From contig PFGG01000064.1 in the NCBI GenBank assembly GCA_002783405.1, positions 124,001 to 188,000 of the forward strand: a DNA stretch of 64,000 nucleotides, given 5' to 3'. Positions within the stretch are counted from its first letter, which is position 1. Every line of letters starts with the position of its first letter. A model generated the notes under the pieces. The model saw only the letters and a program-made list of their open reading frames with translations. It did not search any database and was not told the DNA's origin. This stretch comes from a bacterium (Candidatus Blackallbacteria) CG13_big_fil_rev_8_21_14_2_50_49_14 (GTDB lineage Bacteria; Cyanobacteriota; Sericytochromatia; UBA7694). Below are positions 8,881 to 16,535 of the stretch, piece by piece. The position numbers were made by a program, and so were the translations under genes.

Positions 8881-10440
8881 ATGCATCTCAATCTCCCTGA
8901 ATTTACAAACGAAGCTTTTACTGATTTTTCTCAAGCCGAGCATGCCCAGGCGATGGAAGCTGCTCTTCAAAAGGTGACTGCTCACTTTGAACGTGAGTAT
9001 CCGATCGTGATTGGGGCAGAAAAAATCAAAACTGAGACGAAGTTTAGTTCTTACAATCCTGCTTGTCCCAGTCAAACCATGGGAACCTTTCAAAAAGGCG
9101 ATGCTGCTTTGGCTGAGAAGGCCATTGAAACCGCTTGGGCCGCTTTTCCGGCATGGTCAAAGACGCCCGCTGAAGAGCGGGTGGCTTATCTCTTAAAGGC
9201 TTCAGAAATCGTGAAGGCCCGTAAATTTGAGATTGCTGCTGCGATGGTCTATGAGGTGGGGAAATCCTGGGCCGAAGCAGATGGTGACGTTGCTGAAGCG
9301 ATTGACTTTTTAGAGTTTTATGCCCGCGAAATGTTGCGCTATGCGGCCCCTCAGCCGATTACTCCTTATCCAGGAGAGGCCAATGAAGCCTTTTACTTGC
9401 CCTTGGGGGTGGGGGCGATCATTCCCCCTTGGAACTTCCCCTTTGCGATTTTGGTGGGCATGAGCGCTTCTGCGCTGGTTACCGGCAATACTGTGGTTTT
9501 AAAGCCTGCAGAGGAATCTATGCTGATGGGGGCGATCTTTGCTGAAATTATGGAAGAAGTTGGGCTGCCAGCAGGTGTGCTGAACTTTATTACAGGGGAT
9601 GGCGCCGAAGTGGGCGGTGTGATGGTCAATCACCCTCTGACCCGTTTTATCTCTTTTACGGGCTCAAAGGACGTGGGGCTGCTGATTACTGAACAGGCGG
9701 CAAAACGCATTCCGGGGCAACGCTGGATCAAGCGGGTGATTGCGGAACTGGGCGGAAAAGATGCCACGGTTGTGGATGAAACCGCTGATCTTGAAGCTGC
9801 GGCCAGCGGAATTGTGGCGGCTGCTTTTGGTTTTCAAGGCCAAAAATGTTCAGCCTGTTCTCGTGCCATTATTGTTGAGAGCGTCTATGAGCAGGTGCTT
9901 GAAAAAGTCGTTGAAAAAACCCAAGCACTGACCCAGGGAGACCCTGTTCAATTTGAGAATTTTATGGGGCCTGTGATTAATCAGGAATCTGAAGACAAAT
10001 GTCTGCGCTATATAGGCTATGGCCATGAAGAAGGTCGTTTGCTGGTGGGTGGGCATAAACTGGAGCGTGAAGGACATTTTATTGCGCCGACGGTCTTTGC
10101 CGATCTTGATCCCTCTTCCCGTTTGGCACAGGAAGAAGTCTTTGGGCCTGTCTTGGCCCTGATCAAAGCCCGTGATTACAAGCATGCTCTCGAAATTGCA
10201 AATGGCACGCCCTATGGTCTGACGGGTGCCTTTTACAGCCAGGTAGAAGCGCGTTTACAGGAAGCCCGTGATGATTTCTTTGTGGGGAATTTATACCTCA
10301 ATCGTAAATGCACAGGGGCCTTGGTCGGCGTGCATCCCTTTGGTGGCTTTAACCTTTCGGGCACCGACTCAAAAGCCGGTGGCCGGGATTATCTTCTGAA
10401 TTTTATGCAGGCCAAATCGGTCACGCGTAAGCTTGGATAG
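8881..10440 (+). CDS. pruA: L-glutamate gamma-semialdehyde (1-pyrroline-5-carboxylate) dehydrogenase
   Basis: A 519-residue aldehyde dehydrogenase that oxidises glutamate semialdehyde to glutamate with NAD+, the last step of proline and arginine breakdown. The match to the RocA/PruA group is strong. It has IIPPWNFPFAI in the cofactor-binding part, the general base Glu in AELGGKD and the nucleophilic Cys in FQGQKCSACSR, and the C-terminal NRKCTGALVGVHPFGG is specific to this group. I chose the ATG nine bases after GGAAGGA. Longer starts at 8848 and 8872 lack a well-placed ribosome site. No proline dehydrogenase gene is nearby, so the substrate is made elsewhere. The mechanosensitive channel gene overlaps its end, which fits a link between proline and osmotic balance (inference). 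Confidence 0.92.
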   Translation: MHLNLPEFTNEAFTDFSQAEHAQAMEAALQKVTAHFEREYPIVIGAEKIKTETKFSSYNPACPSQTMGTFQKGDAALAEKAIETAWAAFPAWSKTPAEERVAYLLKASEIVKARKFEIAAAMVYEVGKSWAEADGDVAEAIDFLEFYAREMLRYAAPQPITPYPGEANEAFYLPLGVGAIIPPWNFPFAILVGMSASALVTGNTVVLKPAEESMLMGAIFAEIMEEVGLPAGVLNFITGDGAEVGGVMVNHPLTRFISFTGSKDVGLLITEQAAKRIPGQRWIKRVIAELGGKDATVVDETADLEAAASGIVAAAFGFQGQKCSACSRAIIVESVYEQVLEKVVEKTQALTQGDPVQFENFMGPVINQESEDKCLRYIGYGHEEGRLLVGGHKLEREGHFIAPTVFADLDPSSRLAQEEVFGPVLALIKARDYKHALEIANGTPYGLTGAFYSQVEARLQEARDDFFVGNLYLNRKCTGALVGVHPFGGFNLSGTDSKAGGRDYLLNFMQAKSVTRKLG

Positions 10441-12541
10441 TGGGGGCGTGAAACGCTGGCAGTCTTGGGTTCTTTTACTGGTTTGTCTGCTTTCTTTTGC
10501 AGGGCCTGCCTTTAGCCTCGGGCCTTCGCTTCCGGGGCTTACTGGGCCTGCTGCCCAGATGCCTGAGATCAAGGTCTTTCCCAATCAATTGGTTCAGGCC
10601 GAAGCTGTCGACCCGCAGTTAAAATCCCTGTTCTATCGCAAACCCTGGACTTTTGATCAGGAGACCTTTATTGGGGTCTGGCAGGATGTTCTGCATATCC
10701 TGCCAGACCTGCAAGCTGAGTTTCAACGGCTGGAAAACCGAAATTTCAGTTCCTCTGATTATTTGAAGCTCAGTGTGTTATTGCTCGTTTTTCTGCTGCT
10801 TTTGAGTGCCCGTATTTTAGACCGCTATTTTCAGAAACGTCTTATTTCCCTGATTGATTTCATGCCCCACCATTGGCCCGAAGTATTGCGTCATTCTGCG
10901 CGATTGCTGATTGCCGTGCTCAGCCGTTCACTGATCTTTTTAACCACCCTGTTTTTAACCTATTTGGTCTGGGGCTCTTTTTCACCAGAAAGTACCTTTT
11001 TCCCAGCTTTTATTCATTTACTCTGGATTGCTGTGGTTTACCGGGTTTTACACCTGCTGTTTTATGAGCTTTTGGCCAATACCAACACCCGTTATTTTGA
11101 GGGAGAGCAAGCCGCACTCGCCCTTCGACTTTATCGGAGCATTCATTTGTTTTTGCTCTATGTGGCCCTGTTTTTATCGGGGATTGCCATTCTGGAACAT
11201 ATTGCCTACCGCGCCGATTTGATCAATTTTCTCTATTTTGTATTGTCGGGCTGTGTTTTGCTTTTCTCGGCCTATCTATTAACCAATAAGAAACAGATCT
11301 TTACCCTCCTGCCCAGTTTGAATGAGCCCTTTTATCAGCGCTTTCTGCGCTTTTTAGGCCGGTTCTATAATTGGGTGATTGGCTTTACCTTGGCCTTGGG
11401 GGTTTTGTGGGTGGTGGGCTATCACAACCTGACCCATATGTTGTTTTTACGTTCCTGGGTTCTGTTCTCGCTCTTTTTGGGAACGGTTTTACTGCACCGT
11501 TGGTTGCAGTCGTTGATTCAAGAAACCTTGCAGATGGGCTCTGAACCCTCCCAATTGGCCAAGCAATTGTCGAGGGCGCTCTGGTTGCTTGAAGCCTTGG
11601 TCTTCAGCCAGATATTCTTGATTTTGCTCGATGTACGGGAGCCTTTGCTGAATTGGTTGGGATACCCGATCATCACGATTGGCAACAGCTCTATGAGCAT
11701 GCTTTCGATCTTCAGTGGCTTTCTGACTGTTTTTGTCTTCTGGCTTACTTCAGGCCTGATCAATGCCTATCTTGAGGAGCGTCTTTTTCCTAAATTAGAC
11801 TATGATGCGGGCGTGCACCAGATGATTACCCTCAGCATTTTTTACGTTGCGATGGGTTTGGGCATTCTCATGGGCTTGAATGTGATGGGCTTTGACTTGT
11901 CTATGTTCGCCATTTTTGCGGGGGCATTGGCGTTTGGGATCGGTTTTGGTCTGCAGGGCATTGCCAAAAATTTTGCCAGTGGAATTATTCTAATTTTTAC
12001 AGGGTTGGTGAAAAAAGGCGATTATATCACCGTGGGTGAGTATACCGGCTATATTCAACAGGTAAGCTGGAAAAAGGTTCATCTGCGTACCCCTGACCAT
12101 GTCGATTTGATTGTGCCGACGGTCAGTTTGGTCGAATCCAGTATTGTGAATTGGACCTACTCAGGCAAGCAGGTGCGCGTGCATATTCCGGTGGGCGTTT
12201 CCTATGACTCAGATGTAGAAGAGGTGCGGCGCGTTCTTTTGGAGGTTGCCCTTGAGCACCCCGAGGTTTTGCCTGACCCGGCCCCCACGGTTTGGTTAAA
12301 AGCGTTTGGCGACAGTTCTTTAGATTTTGAGCTTCTGGTTTGGATCGACTATGAATGCATTATTGTTGAAAGGCTGAGGGGTGAAATCAATTTCTTAATC
12401 TGGAAGGCCTTGAAACGTCATCAAATTGAAATTCCCTTTCCGCAACGTGATTTGCATATCCGTTCGGGTTTGCCGCCTGCTCAGCCAGGGAATCTTACCC
12501 AAACTGAAGAGGATTCAATGGGCGAGACGGTTGAGCAATAA
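10433..12541 (+). CDS. MscS-family mechanosensitive ion channel
   Basis: A 702-residue inner-membrane protein. It has an N-terminal signal-like segment, a periplasmic stretch up to about residue 110, about ten hydrophobic segments, and then the MscS core. The pore helix is Gly/Ala-rich (FGIGFGLQGIAKNFASG), followed by the beta-domain GDYITVGEYTGYIQQVSW and the typical PTVSLVESSIVNWTY. It probably opens under membrane tension to release solutes after osmotic down-shock, like the large MscK/YbiO-type members with extra N-terminal helices. It overlaps the end of the dehydrogenase gene by 8 bases if it starts at the TTG. A GTG 15 bases later is equally possible. It ends 21 bases before the converging immunity-like gene. 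Confidence 0.9.
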   Translation: MDSGGVKRWQSWVLLLVCLLSFAGPAFSLGPSLPGLTGPAAQMPEIKVFPNQLVQAEAVDPQLKSLFYRKPWTFDQETFIGVWQDVLHILPDLQAEFQRLENRNFSSSDYLKLSVLLLVFLLLLSARILDRYFQKRLISLIDFMPHHWPEVLRHSARLLIAVLSRSLIFLTTLFLTYLVWGSFSPESTFFPAFIHLLWIAVVYRVLHLLFYELLANTNTRYFEGEQAALALRLYRSIHLFLLYVALFLSGIAILEHIAYRADLINFLYFVLSGCVLLFSAYLLTNKKQIFTLLPSLNEPFYQRFLRFLGRFYNWVIGFTLALGVLWVVGYHNLTHMLFLRSWVLFSLFLGTVLLHRWLQSLIQETLQMGSEPSQLAKQLSRALWLLEALVFSQIFLILLDVREPLLNWLGYPIITIGNSSMSMLSIFSGFLTVFVFWLTSGLINAYLEERLFPKLDYDAGVHQMITLSIFYVAMGLGILMGLNVMGFDLSMFAIFAGALAFGIGFGLQGIAKNFASGIILIFTGLVKKGDYITVGEYTGYIQQVSWKKVHLRTPDHVDLIVPTVSLVESSIVNWTYSGKQVRVHIPVGVSYDSDVEEVRRVLLEVALEHPEVLPDPAPTVWLKAFGDSSLDFELLVWIDYECIIVERLRGEINFLIWKALKRHQIEIPFPQRDLHIRSGLPPAQPGNLTQTEEDSMGETVEQ

Positions 12542-12562
12542 CAGATCATCTGCATTATGGCC

Positions 12563-13078
12563 TCAATCGTAAGACAGCCCAATCACCCGCTCTCCATCCC
12601 ACTTGGGTATGCAGTAAATGCCTGTAAAATGGTGCTGTTTGATACGCTCTACAAAAAGTTCTGTGACATAGACATTGCCTGGAACAGAGCGGTTCTTGAG
12701 AAAAATATGCACATCTTTGGGGCGAGTGGCTTCAACCTCGGCATAATTGGGAAACTCACTGCAATTGGGTAAAATGGCGGGTTTGACATGATAGCCCACC
12801 AATTCTCCTGTTTCCTGGTGATACAAACAGCTTGGCTGATTATGTTCAAGCGAAACCAAATCCTGAAAAGCATACATAAAAGGAATATTGAAAAAATACT
12901 CTCCTTTTATTTTTGTCTCTTTGCTTACTTGAATATCAAAGGCAGGCCCGCAAAAATGAATATACTGACTCTTTTGCTCGGCCTGTTCCTGAGTGGGTGG
13001 AACAAAGGGGCCGGGGTTAAATACAGCATAATAGATACCCCGTGCATTGTTTTTATAATCAATACTGTAGATTTTCAT
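12563..13078 (-). CDS. Imm11-like immunity protein A, cassette 1
   Basis: A 171-residue soluble protein. The C-terminal pattern (VTELFVERIKQHHFTGIYCIPKWDG) has the 'T/S-x-F, helix, L/F-x-G-x-x-F/Y, strand, W/Y-D' form shared by its three neighbours and by Imm11 (DUF1629) immunity proteins of polymorphic toxin systems. That family call is from memory of the pattern, so it is moderate. The last 13 residues (KWDGERVIGLSYD) are nearly identical to those of the gene at 15014-15535, which marks it as the A-type member. It overlaps immunity B by 4 bases (ATGA). The low GC content compared with the flanking mscS gene suggests transfer. It is predicted to neutralise the toxin encoded upstream, which is now broken. 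Confidence 0.6.
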   Translation of the reverse strand: MKIYSIDYKNNARGIYYAVFNPGPFVPPTQEQAEQKSQYIHFCGPAFDIQVSKETKIKGEYFFNIPFMYAFQDLVSLEHNQPSCLYHQETGELVGYHVKPAILPNCSEFPNYAEVEATRPKDVHIFLKNRSVPGNVYVTELFVERIKQHHFTGIYCIPKWDGERVIGLSYD

Positions 13079-13587
13079 GCCTGAGCCTCGCTGTCGTATT
13101 TCAAAACAAAATCCATGCCTTTGAGTTTGTTTTTAAGGCAAAGCTCACGAAAAGTATTGGTGACTGCGGCTCTATAAACACCTGGATCTTCTCTAAAGAA
13201 ATGAATGCCTTTTGGTAATTCTCTGTAAATACAGGCCCAATCTAAATCATCGCTAAAAGGCAAAATATTAGGAACAACCACATAAAAAAGTCGGTCTTCA
13301 AAATGCAATTCAATTACTTGTTCAGCTTGAGGCAAAATGAGTTCTTTCAAACACTCAAATGCCTTTTGGCTGAAGGTTGGTGTTGATCCTGCAATACTGG
13401 ATGAAAATTCTTTATGCTCTTTTTCCAAATTACTAGAATGAAGTAAATAAGCATAATCTCCTATTTTAAGCGGCCTGGTACGGGTTGTAGAAATATCTAA
13501 AAATTCCAAATAATATGGAGCCGAAGAATTTAATATTTTTGCATAGTAATATTTATCTGAATCACCATGTAAAGTAAAAAGCTGCAT
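13075..13587 (-). CDS. Imm11-like immunity protein B, cassette 1
   Basis: A 170-residue soluble protein homologous in layout to the other three. It has an N-terminal MQLFTLHGDSDKYYYAKIL strand region, a middle TPTFSQKAFECLKEL, then ELHFEDRLFYVVVPNILPF, and ends LKGMDFVLKYDSEAQA. The closest relative is the gene at 15532-16056, which shares FSQKAF, LDWACIYRELP-type and YDSEAQ segments. The ATG is one base after the toxin stop and its own stop overlaps immunity A, so all three would have been translated in series. No membrane segment or signal is present, as expected for a cytoplasmic antitoxin. Assignment to Imm11 (DUF1629) rests on the C-terminal pattern. Confidence 0.6.
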   Translation of the reverse strand: MQLFTLHGDSDKYYYAKILNSSAPYYLEFLDISTTRTRPLKIGDYAYLLHSSNLEKEHKEFSSSIAGSTPTFSQKAFECLKELILPQAEQVIELHFEDRLFYVVVPNILPFSDDLDWACIYRELPKGIHFFREDPGVYRAAVTNTFRELCLKNKLKGMDFVLKYDSEAQA

Positions 13588-13588
13588 T

Positions 13589-13954
13589 TTACCAGTTCAT
13601 TTCCTTGTTAATATCTTTGCATAGTTCTTTTAATTTAAGCTCTTTTTCATCTACATACCTTGGCCTTAGGGTTTTAAACTTTTGCCCCAATTGTTTTGAA
13701 ATATGCTGAGTTGTCGCTTGGGGGTGAATCCCCGGCACAGAGGCAGAAGGCACCTTAATATTGGGGTGGTTGCTCACGTTATAAAGTATTTTTGTAACAT
13801 TGACTTTGCCCCCAGAGATAAAACTTCCTAACACAATATCCTGTAAGCTCAGGCCAGGGCCAATGGGAGAGCCTGGGTTCTTGAGCACGAAGTCAATGGT
13901 TTAACCCGTAAACCGCTCAGCAAGAGTGCGGGTTCCGTTGCTCAATGTCAATAG
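13589..13954 (-). pseudogene. Orphan polymorphic-toxin C-terminal module, 5'-truncated and with in-frame stop
   Basis: On the minus strand the frame opens at about 13954 and reads LSNGTRTLAERFTG, then a TAA at 13901-13903, then TIDFVLKNPGSPIGPGL and a further 85 residues. The sister copy at 16063 has Glu (GAA) at the stop position, so a single base change broke this one. After the stop the only start is a GTG with no ribosome site. The tail shares KILYNV, SVPGIHP, LRPRYV and ELCKDIN with the sister. A short C-terminal module placed directly before two immunity genes is the arrangement of displaced toxin tips in CDI/Rhs-type loci. The toxin fold is unknown to me. No His/Asp catalytic motif is evident beyond a conserved HP. 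Confidence 0.5.
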
Positions 13955-14014
13955 TCATTGAAAAATGATCAATTTATGGCACCAAATGAAAAAATACTGC
14001 ATGACACAGCCAGT

Positions 14015-14917
14015 TTAGAGATTTTTGATCTCATTTTCGGAAAGCCCTGTGTATTTGGAAATAACTTCTGAGGTTATGCCATCGGCTTTCATTTGTTTTG
14101 CAATATTTATTTTTTCTTCTTTTTGGCCTTCGGCTTTGCCTTTGGCCTCACCTTCTTGAATGAGGCGCTTGTCTTTTTCACTAATCGCAGTTGTAAACAT
14201 TTGTCTGACCTCCAATTGATTGGTATAGATTTTCTCAAATGCCTGATAATCCGTGGAATCAATTCGCCCATCCACAGCAAGCATCTTGAACCAGTTTAAA
14301 AACAGTGAGATAGCCATTCTGTCTTCTTTTTCAAACAGTTCAAGTAATTCATGCTCTAACTGCTCTAGATTGTAATGGTTTTCAGCTAAAAACAAGGTGG
14401 AGACAATATTTTGAATTTGCAATAGAGTTTCTGCGCTGTATTCATTTTCGGCAATTTTCAGGTATTGGAACCCGATGCCATACTGACCGAGCACGTCATG
14501 ATGTTCAATCGTTTCAGCTACAGCTTCGGGGGCTGTCCATTTCGCATCGCCATTGTAGAGCATAATCGGGAAAACTGGGGGCAATTTTTCTTTAATTTGC
14601 CCTGATTTAATCAGTGAGACATATAAGCTGGTAATGTAATTGAGGATTCTCACTGAAATAAAGCGATCTACGCTGGATTGAAACTCCAAAAGTACATAGA
14701 TAAACACGTCTTGCCCATTGAGCTTGAGCTTGTAAATCAGATCACTCTCAGTTTCCCGATAGGCCTCAGAAATAAAACTGTGTTCAATGGTTTCTGCGCT
14801 GTTGAAATCCAGTTCTTTGACCCAGGGTTCATGAACGAAGGTCTCCAATAACTGACGAAAAATCGTCACATTGGAGAAAAGACGCTTGTATCCAAAATCA
14901 TGGATATGGTGAACCAT
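14015..14917 (-). CDS. Rpn-family recombination-promoting nuclease (PD-(D/E)XK, transposase_31-like)
   Basis: A 300-residue protein of the Rpn family, DNA-cutting enzymes that stimulate RecA-independent recombination. The nuclease core is visible at about residues 50-90: SEAYRETESDLIYKL supplies the Asp and the following strand VFIYVLLEFQS supplies the E-x-Q. The following RFISVRILNYI helix is typical. The C-terminal 60 residues carry a charged AKGKAEGQKEE linker and the small helix-turn-helix-like end (MKADGITSEVISKYTGLSENEI) common in this family. All key residues are present, so it is probably active. GGAG lies 11 bases upstream of the ATG. It sits between the two toxin/immunity cassettes and may have helped move or duplicate them (inference). 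Confidence 0.85.
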   Translation of the reverse strand: MVHHIHDFGYKRLFSNVTIFRQLLETFVHEPWVKELDFNSAETIEHSFISEAYRETESDLIYKLKLNGQDVFIYVLLEFQSSVDRFISVRILNYITSLYVSLIKSGQIKEKLPPVFPIMLYNGDAKWTAPEAVAETIEHHDVLGQYGIGFQYLKIAENEYSAETLLQIQNIVSTLFLAENHYNLEQLEHELLELFEKEDRMAISLFLNWFKMLAVDGRIDSTDYQAFEKIYTNQLEVRQMFTTAISEKDKRLIQEGEAKGKAEGQKEEKINIAKQMKADGITSEVISKYTGLSENEIKNL

Positions 14918-15013
14918 CTAACTGGGGGCTCCATTGGGGTGTATGCTCTTGAATCCATTATACCATTGGGGTCAAGTCGGGGTCTTCAGCTTACGGAGCC
15001 TGAGTGTTTAAGC

Positions 15014-15535
15014 TCAATCGTAAGAGAGACCAATCACCCGCTGGCCATCCCATTTGAGAATAAATCGAACGCCCTCTAAATTTTTCTCATGAACCCGTTT
15101 TACAAAAGTTTCTGTCACCAATGGAAAAGAAACATCAGGAAATTTGTGAAAGAAATGTACTTCTGCAGGTAATTCTGAAATTATTTCAGAATAAGTTGGA
15201 TATTCTTTAGAATAGTTGATTCGAGCAGCACCCACATGATACCCCATAAAAGTATCCGTTTTGGGGTCAAACAGTGTAAAAATCTCGTGGTAATTTAAAG
15301 GCAGCAAGTCTTGTAAAACATGAAATGCCCGAGCAGAGAAAAAGTTTTCACTGCGTACTTTTTCTTGTGGGTTTTCGTGATAATATTGGTAAAAATCTTC
15401 AGAAAAATTAAAGTCAAAAGACAGTTTTGGAGCTGAATTCAGGTAGTATTCAGGTTCTACGAAGGGTTTTGCCTGAAGAATGCGCATATATACGCCTGCC
15501 CCATGCCGAAATGCCAGTGGAATATACAGTTTCAT
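15014..15535 (-). CDS. Imm11-like immunity protein A, cassette 2
   Basis: A 173-residue soluble protein, paralogue of the gene at 12563-13078. Both have FxPFVxP near residue 23, FHVLQDLLPL / MYAFQDLVSL in the middle, GYHV, a V/IHFFHKFPDV-like strand, and the almost identical end KWDGxRVIGLSYD. The DNA of the last 50 bases is also close, which shows that the cassettes descend from one ancestor. The C-terminal VTETFVKRVHEKNLEGVRFIL fits the Imm11 (DUF1629) pattern. It overlaps the B-type gene by 4 bases. It is AT-rich like the rest of the island. About 100 non-coding bases separate it from the start of the Rpn nuclease gene. Confidence 0.6.
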   Translation of the reverse strand: MKLYIPLAFRHGAGVYMRILQAKPFVEPEYYLNSAPKLSFDFNFSEDFYQYYHENPQEKVRSENFFSARAFHVLQDLLPLNYHEIFTLFDPKTDTFMGYHVGAARINYSKEYPTYSEIISELPAEVHFFHKFPDVSFPLVTETFVKRVHEKNLEGVRFILKWDGQRVIGLSYD

Positions 15536-16056
15536 GTCTGTGCCTCACTGTCGTATCTCAATCTAAATGCTATACTTTTTAGTTTGTTTTTTTCACAAGT
15601 TTTTTTAAACTCTTCGGTTACAACTGCTCCATAAGCGTAAATTGAATAATTGAAAAAATAAGCATCTTCTGGTAACTCCTGAACCATTGAGTTCCAGTCA
15701 TCGTTTTTATTTGAAAATGAGAGCAACGTAGGCTTCACAGCATAAAAAATGTGGTTTTCAAAATATATTTTTGTTATTTTTTCAGGTTCAGGAAGAAAAA
15801 AGCCTTGCAAACAATCAAAGGCTTTTTGGCTGAAAATAGGTGTAAAAGCGTTTAAATCGTCTATTCCAGGAATAATTTCAAATTGACCGTTTACAATTTT
15901 TACAGGAGTCTTCACAATTGAAATAAAATCTCCGATAGGTTTTAACCTTGAGGTATGTGAAGATTCATAAGTAAACTCGATCTGAAAGGGCTCTCGTTTA
16001 TTGAGCAGAATTGCATAAGCATATTTATTTTTTCCAAGTAAATCATACAATTTCAA
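15532..16056 (-). CDS. Imm11-like immunity protein B, cassette 2
   Basis: A 174-residue soluble protein, B-type paralogue of the gene at 13075-13587. Shared points are MKLYDLLGKNKYAYAILLN against MQLFTLHGDSDKYYYAKIL, FTPIFSQKAFDCLQG, KIYFENHIFYAVKPTLLSF, and the end FRLRYDSEAQT. Similarity to the A-type proteins is weaker and mainly C-terminal, so the A/B split came before the cassette duplication. It starts six bases after the stop of the toxin module and overlaps immunity A (ATGA). The frame is intact, with no stop or frameshift, in contrast to the toxin modules. It is predicted to be a cytoplasmic immunity protein of the Imm11 kind. Confidence 0.6.
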   Translation of the reverse strand: MKLYDLLGKNKYAYAILLNKREPFQIEFTYESSHTSRLKPIGDFISIVKTPVKIVNGQFEIIPGIDDLNAFTPIFSQKAFDCLQGFFLPEPEKITKIYFENHIFYAVKPTLLSFSNKNDDWNSMVQELPEDAYFFNYSIYAYGAVVTEEFKKTCEKNKLKSIAFRLRYDSEAQT

Positions 16057-16062
16057 TTCTAA

Positions 16063-16497
16063 CTACCAACCCATTGTATTATTGATTTCTTTACAGAGTT
16101 CTTTTAAATTTAACCTCTCATGTGTAACATATTTAGGCCGAAGAGCTTGAATTTGAGAACTCATTCCTGGTTTTATTACATTTGCATAAGCTTCTGGATG
16201 AATCCCCGGAATAGAAGCTGTTGGAACAGCTTTATAGTGACGACCCACATTGTAAAACATTTTGGATAAACTCACTTTACCTTGCCAATTTGAAACAACT
16301 TTTCCCCCTAAATCTTTAAACAATACAGGCCCACTGCCAGACCAGCCAAAAATATCCATGCGAATTATGTCTTGTAAACCCAGGCCAGGGCCAATGGGAG
16401 AGCCTGGGTTCTTGAGCACAAACTCAATAGTTTCACCCGTAAACCGCCCTGTAATGCTTCTGCAAAAGAACACATTGAGCAGGGTGTTGAAATTCAA
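16063..16497 (-). pseudogene. Orphan polymorphic-toxin C-terminal module, 5'-truncated
   Basis: A 144-residue frame whose last 118 residues are homologous to the module at 13589-13954: RFTGETIEFVLKNPGSP, GLQDI, YNVGRH, ASIPGIHP, LRPKYV and LNLKELCKEINNTMGW. Compared with the sister it holds about 20 extra residues (around WSGSGPVLFKDLGG), so the two differ in the middle. The frame has no stop but also no credible start: the first possible TTG lies at the edge of the neighbouring gene's terminator, and no ribosome site is seen before any internal GTG. I read it as the surviving tip of a longer toxin whose delivery region has been lost. It may be silent, or expressed only after recombination onto a full-length toxin gene. 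The biochemical activity is unknown. Confidence 0.5.
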
Positions 16498-16524
16498 AAA
16501 AAATCCCGCTTTTGGCGGGATTTT
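16498..16524 (-). terminator. Intrinsic terminator of the Gly/Pro-tailed protein gene
   Basis: On the minus strand a GC-rich stem (ATCCCGC paired with GCGGGAT, extended by four A-T pairs, loop of five) is followed by a run of eight T. It lies 12 bases after the stop of the gene at 16536-16937 and directly before the toxin fragment, so that fragment would receive little read-through. Confidence 0.85.
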
Positions 16525-16535
16525 TATGTCTATAC

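Larger units (their letters stand above)
12563..16497. repeat. Duplicated toxin-module / immunity B / immunity A cassette flanking an Rpn gene
   Basis: Two direct copies on the minus strand, at 12563-13954 and 15014-16497, have the same gene order and similar junctions. DNA identity is high at the toxin module start (from CGGTTTACGGG through AAGAACCCAGGC, read on the minus strand) and at the immunity A end, and low in the middle. This indicates an old duplication followed by divergence. The island is AT-richer than both flanks. Confidence 0.65.

Noticed and set aside
13589-13888. AHH-type nuclease as the toxin family
   Set aside because: Imm11 genes are known next to AHH toxins, but the Ala-His-His motif is absent in both modules, so no fold was assigned.
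13889-14014. Possible small gene between the toxin module and the Rpn gene
   Set aside because: Reads partly as the remnant of the toxin gene and otherwise has no start with a ribosome site.
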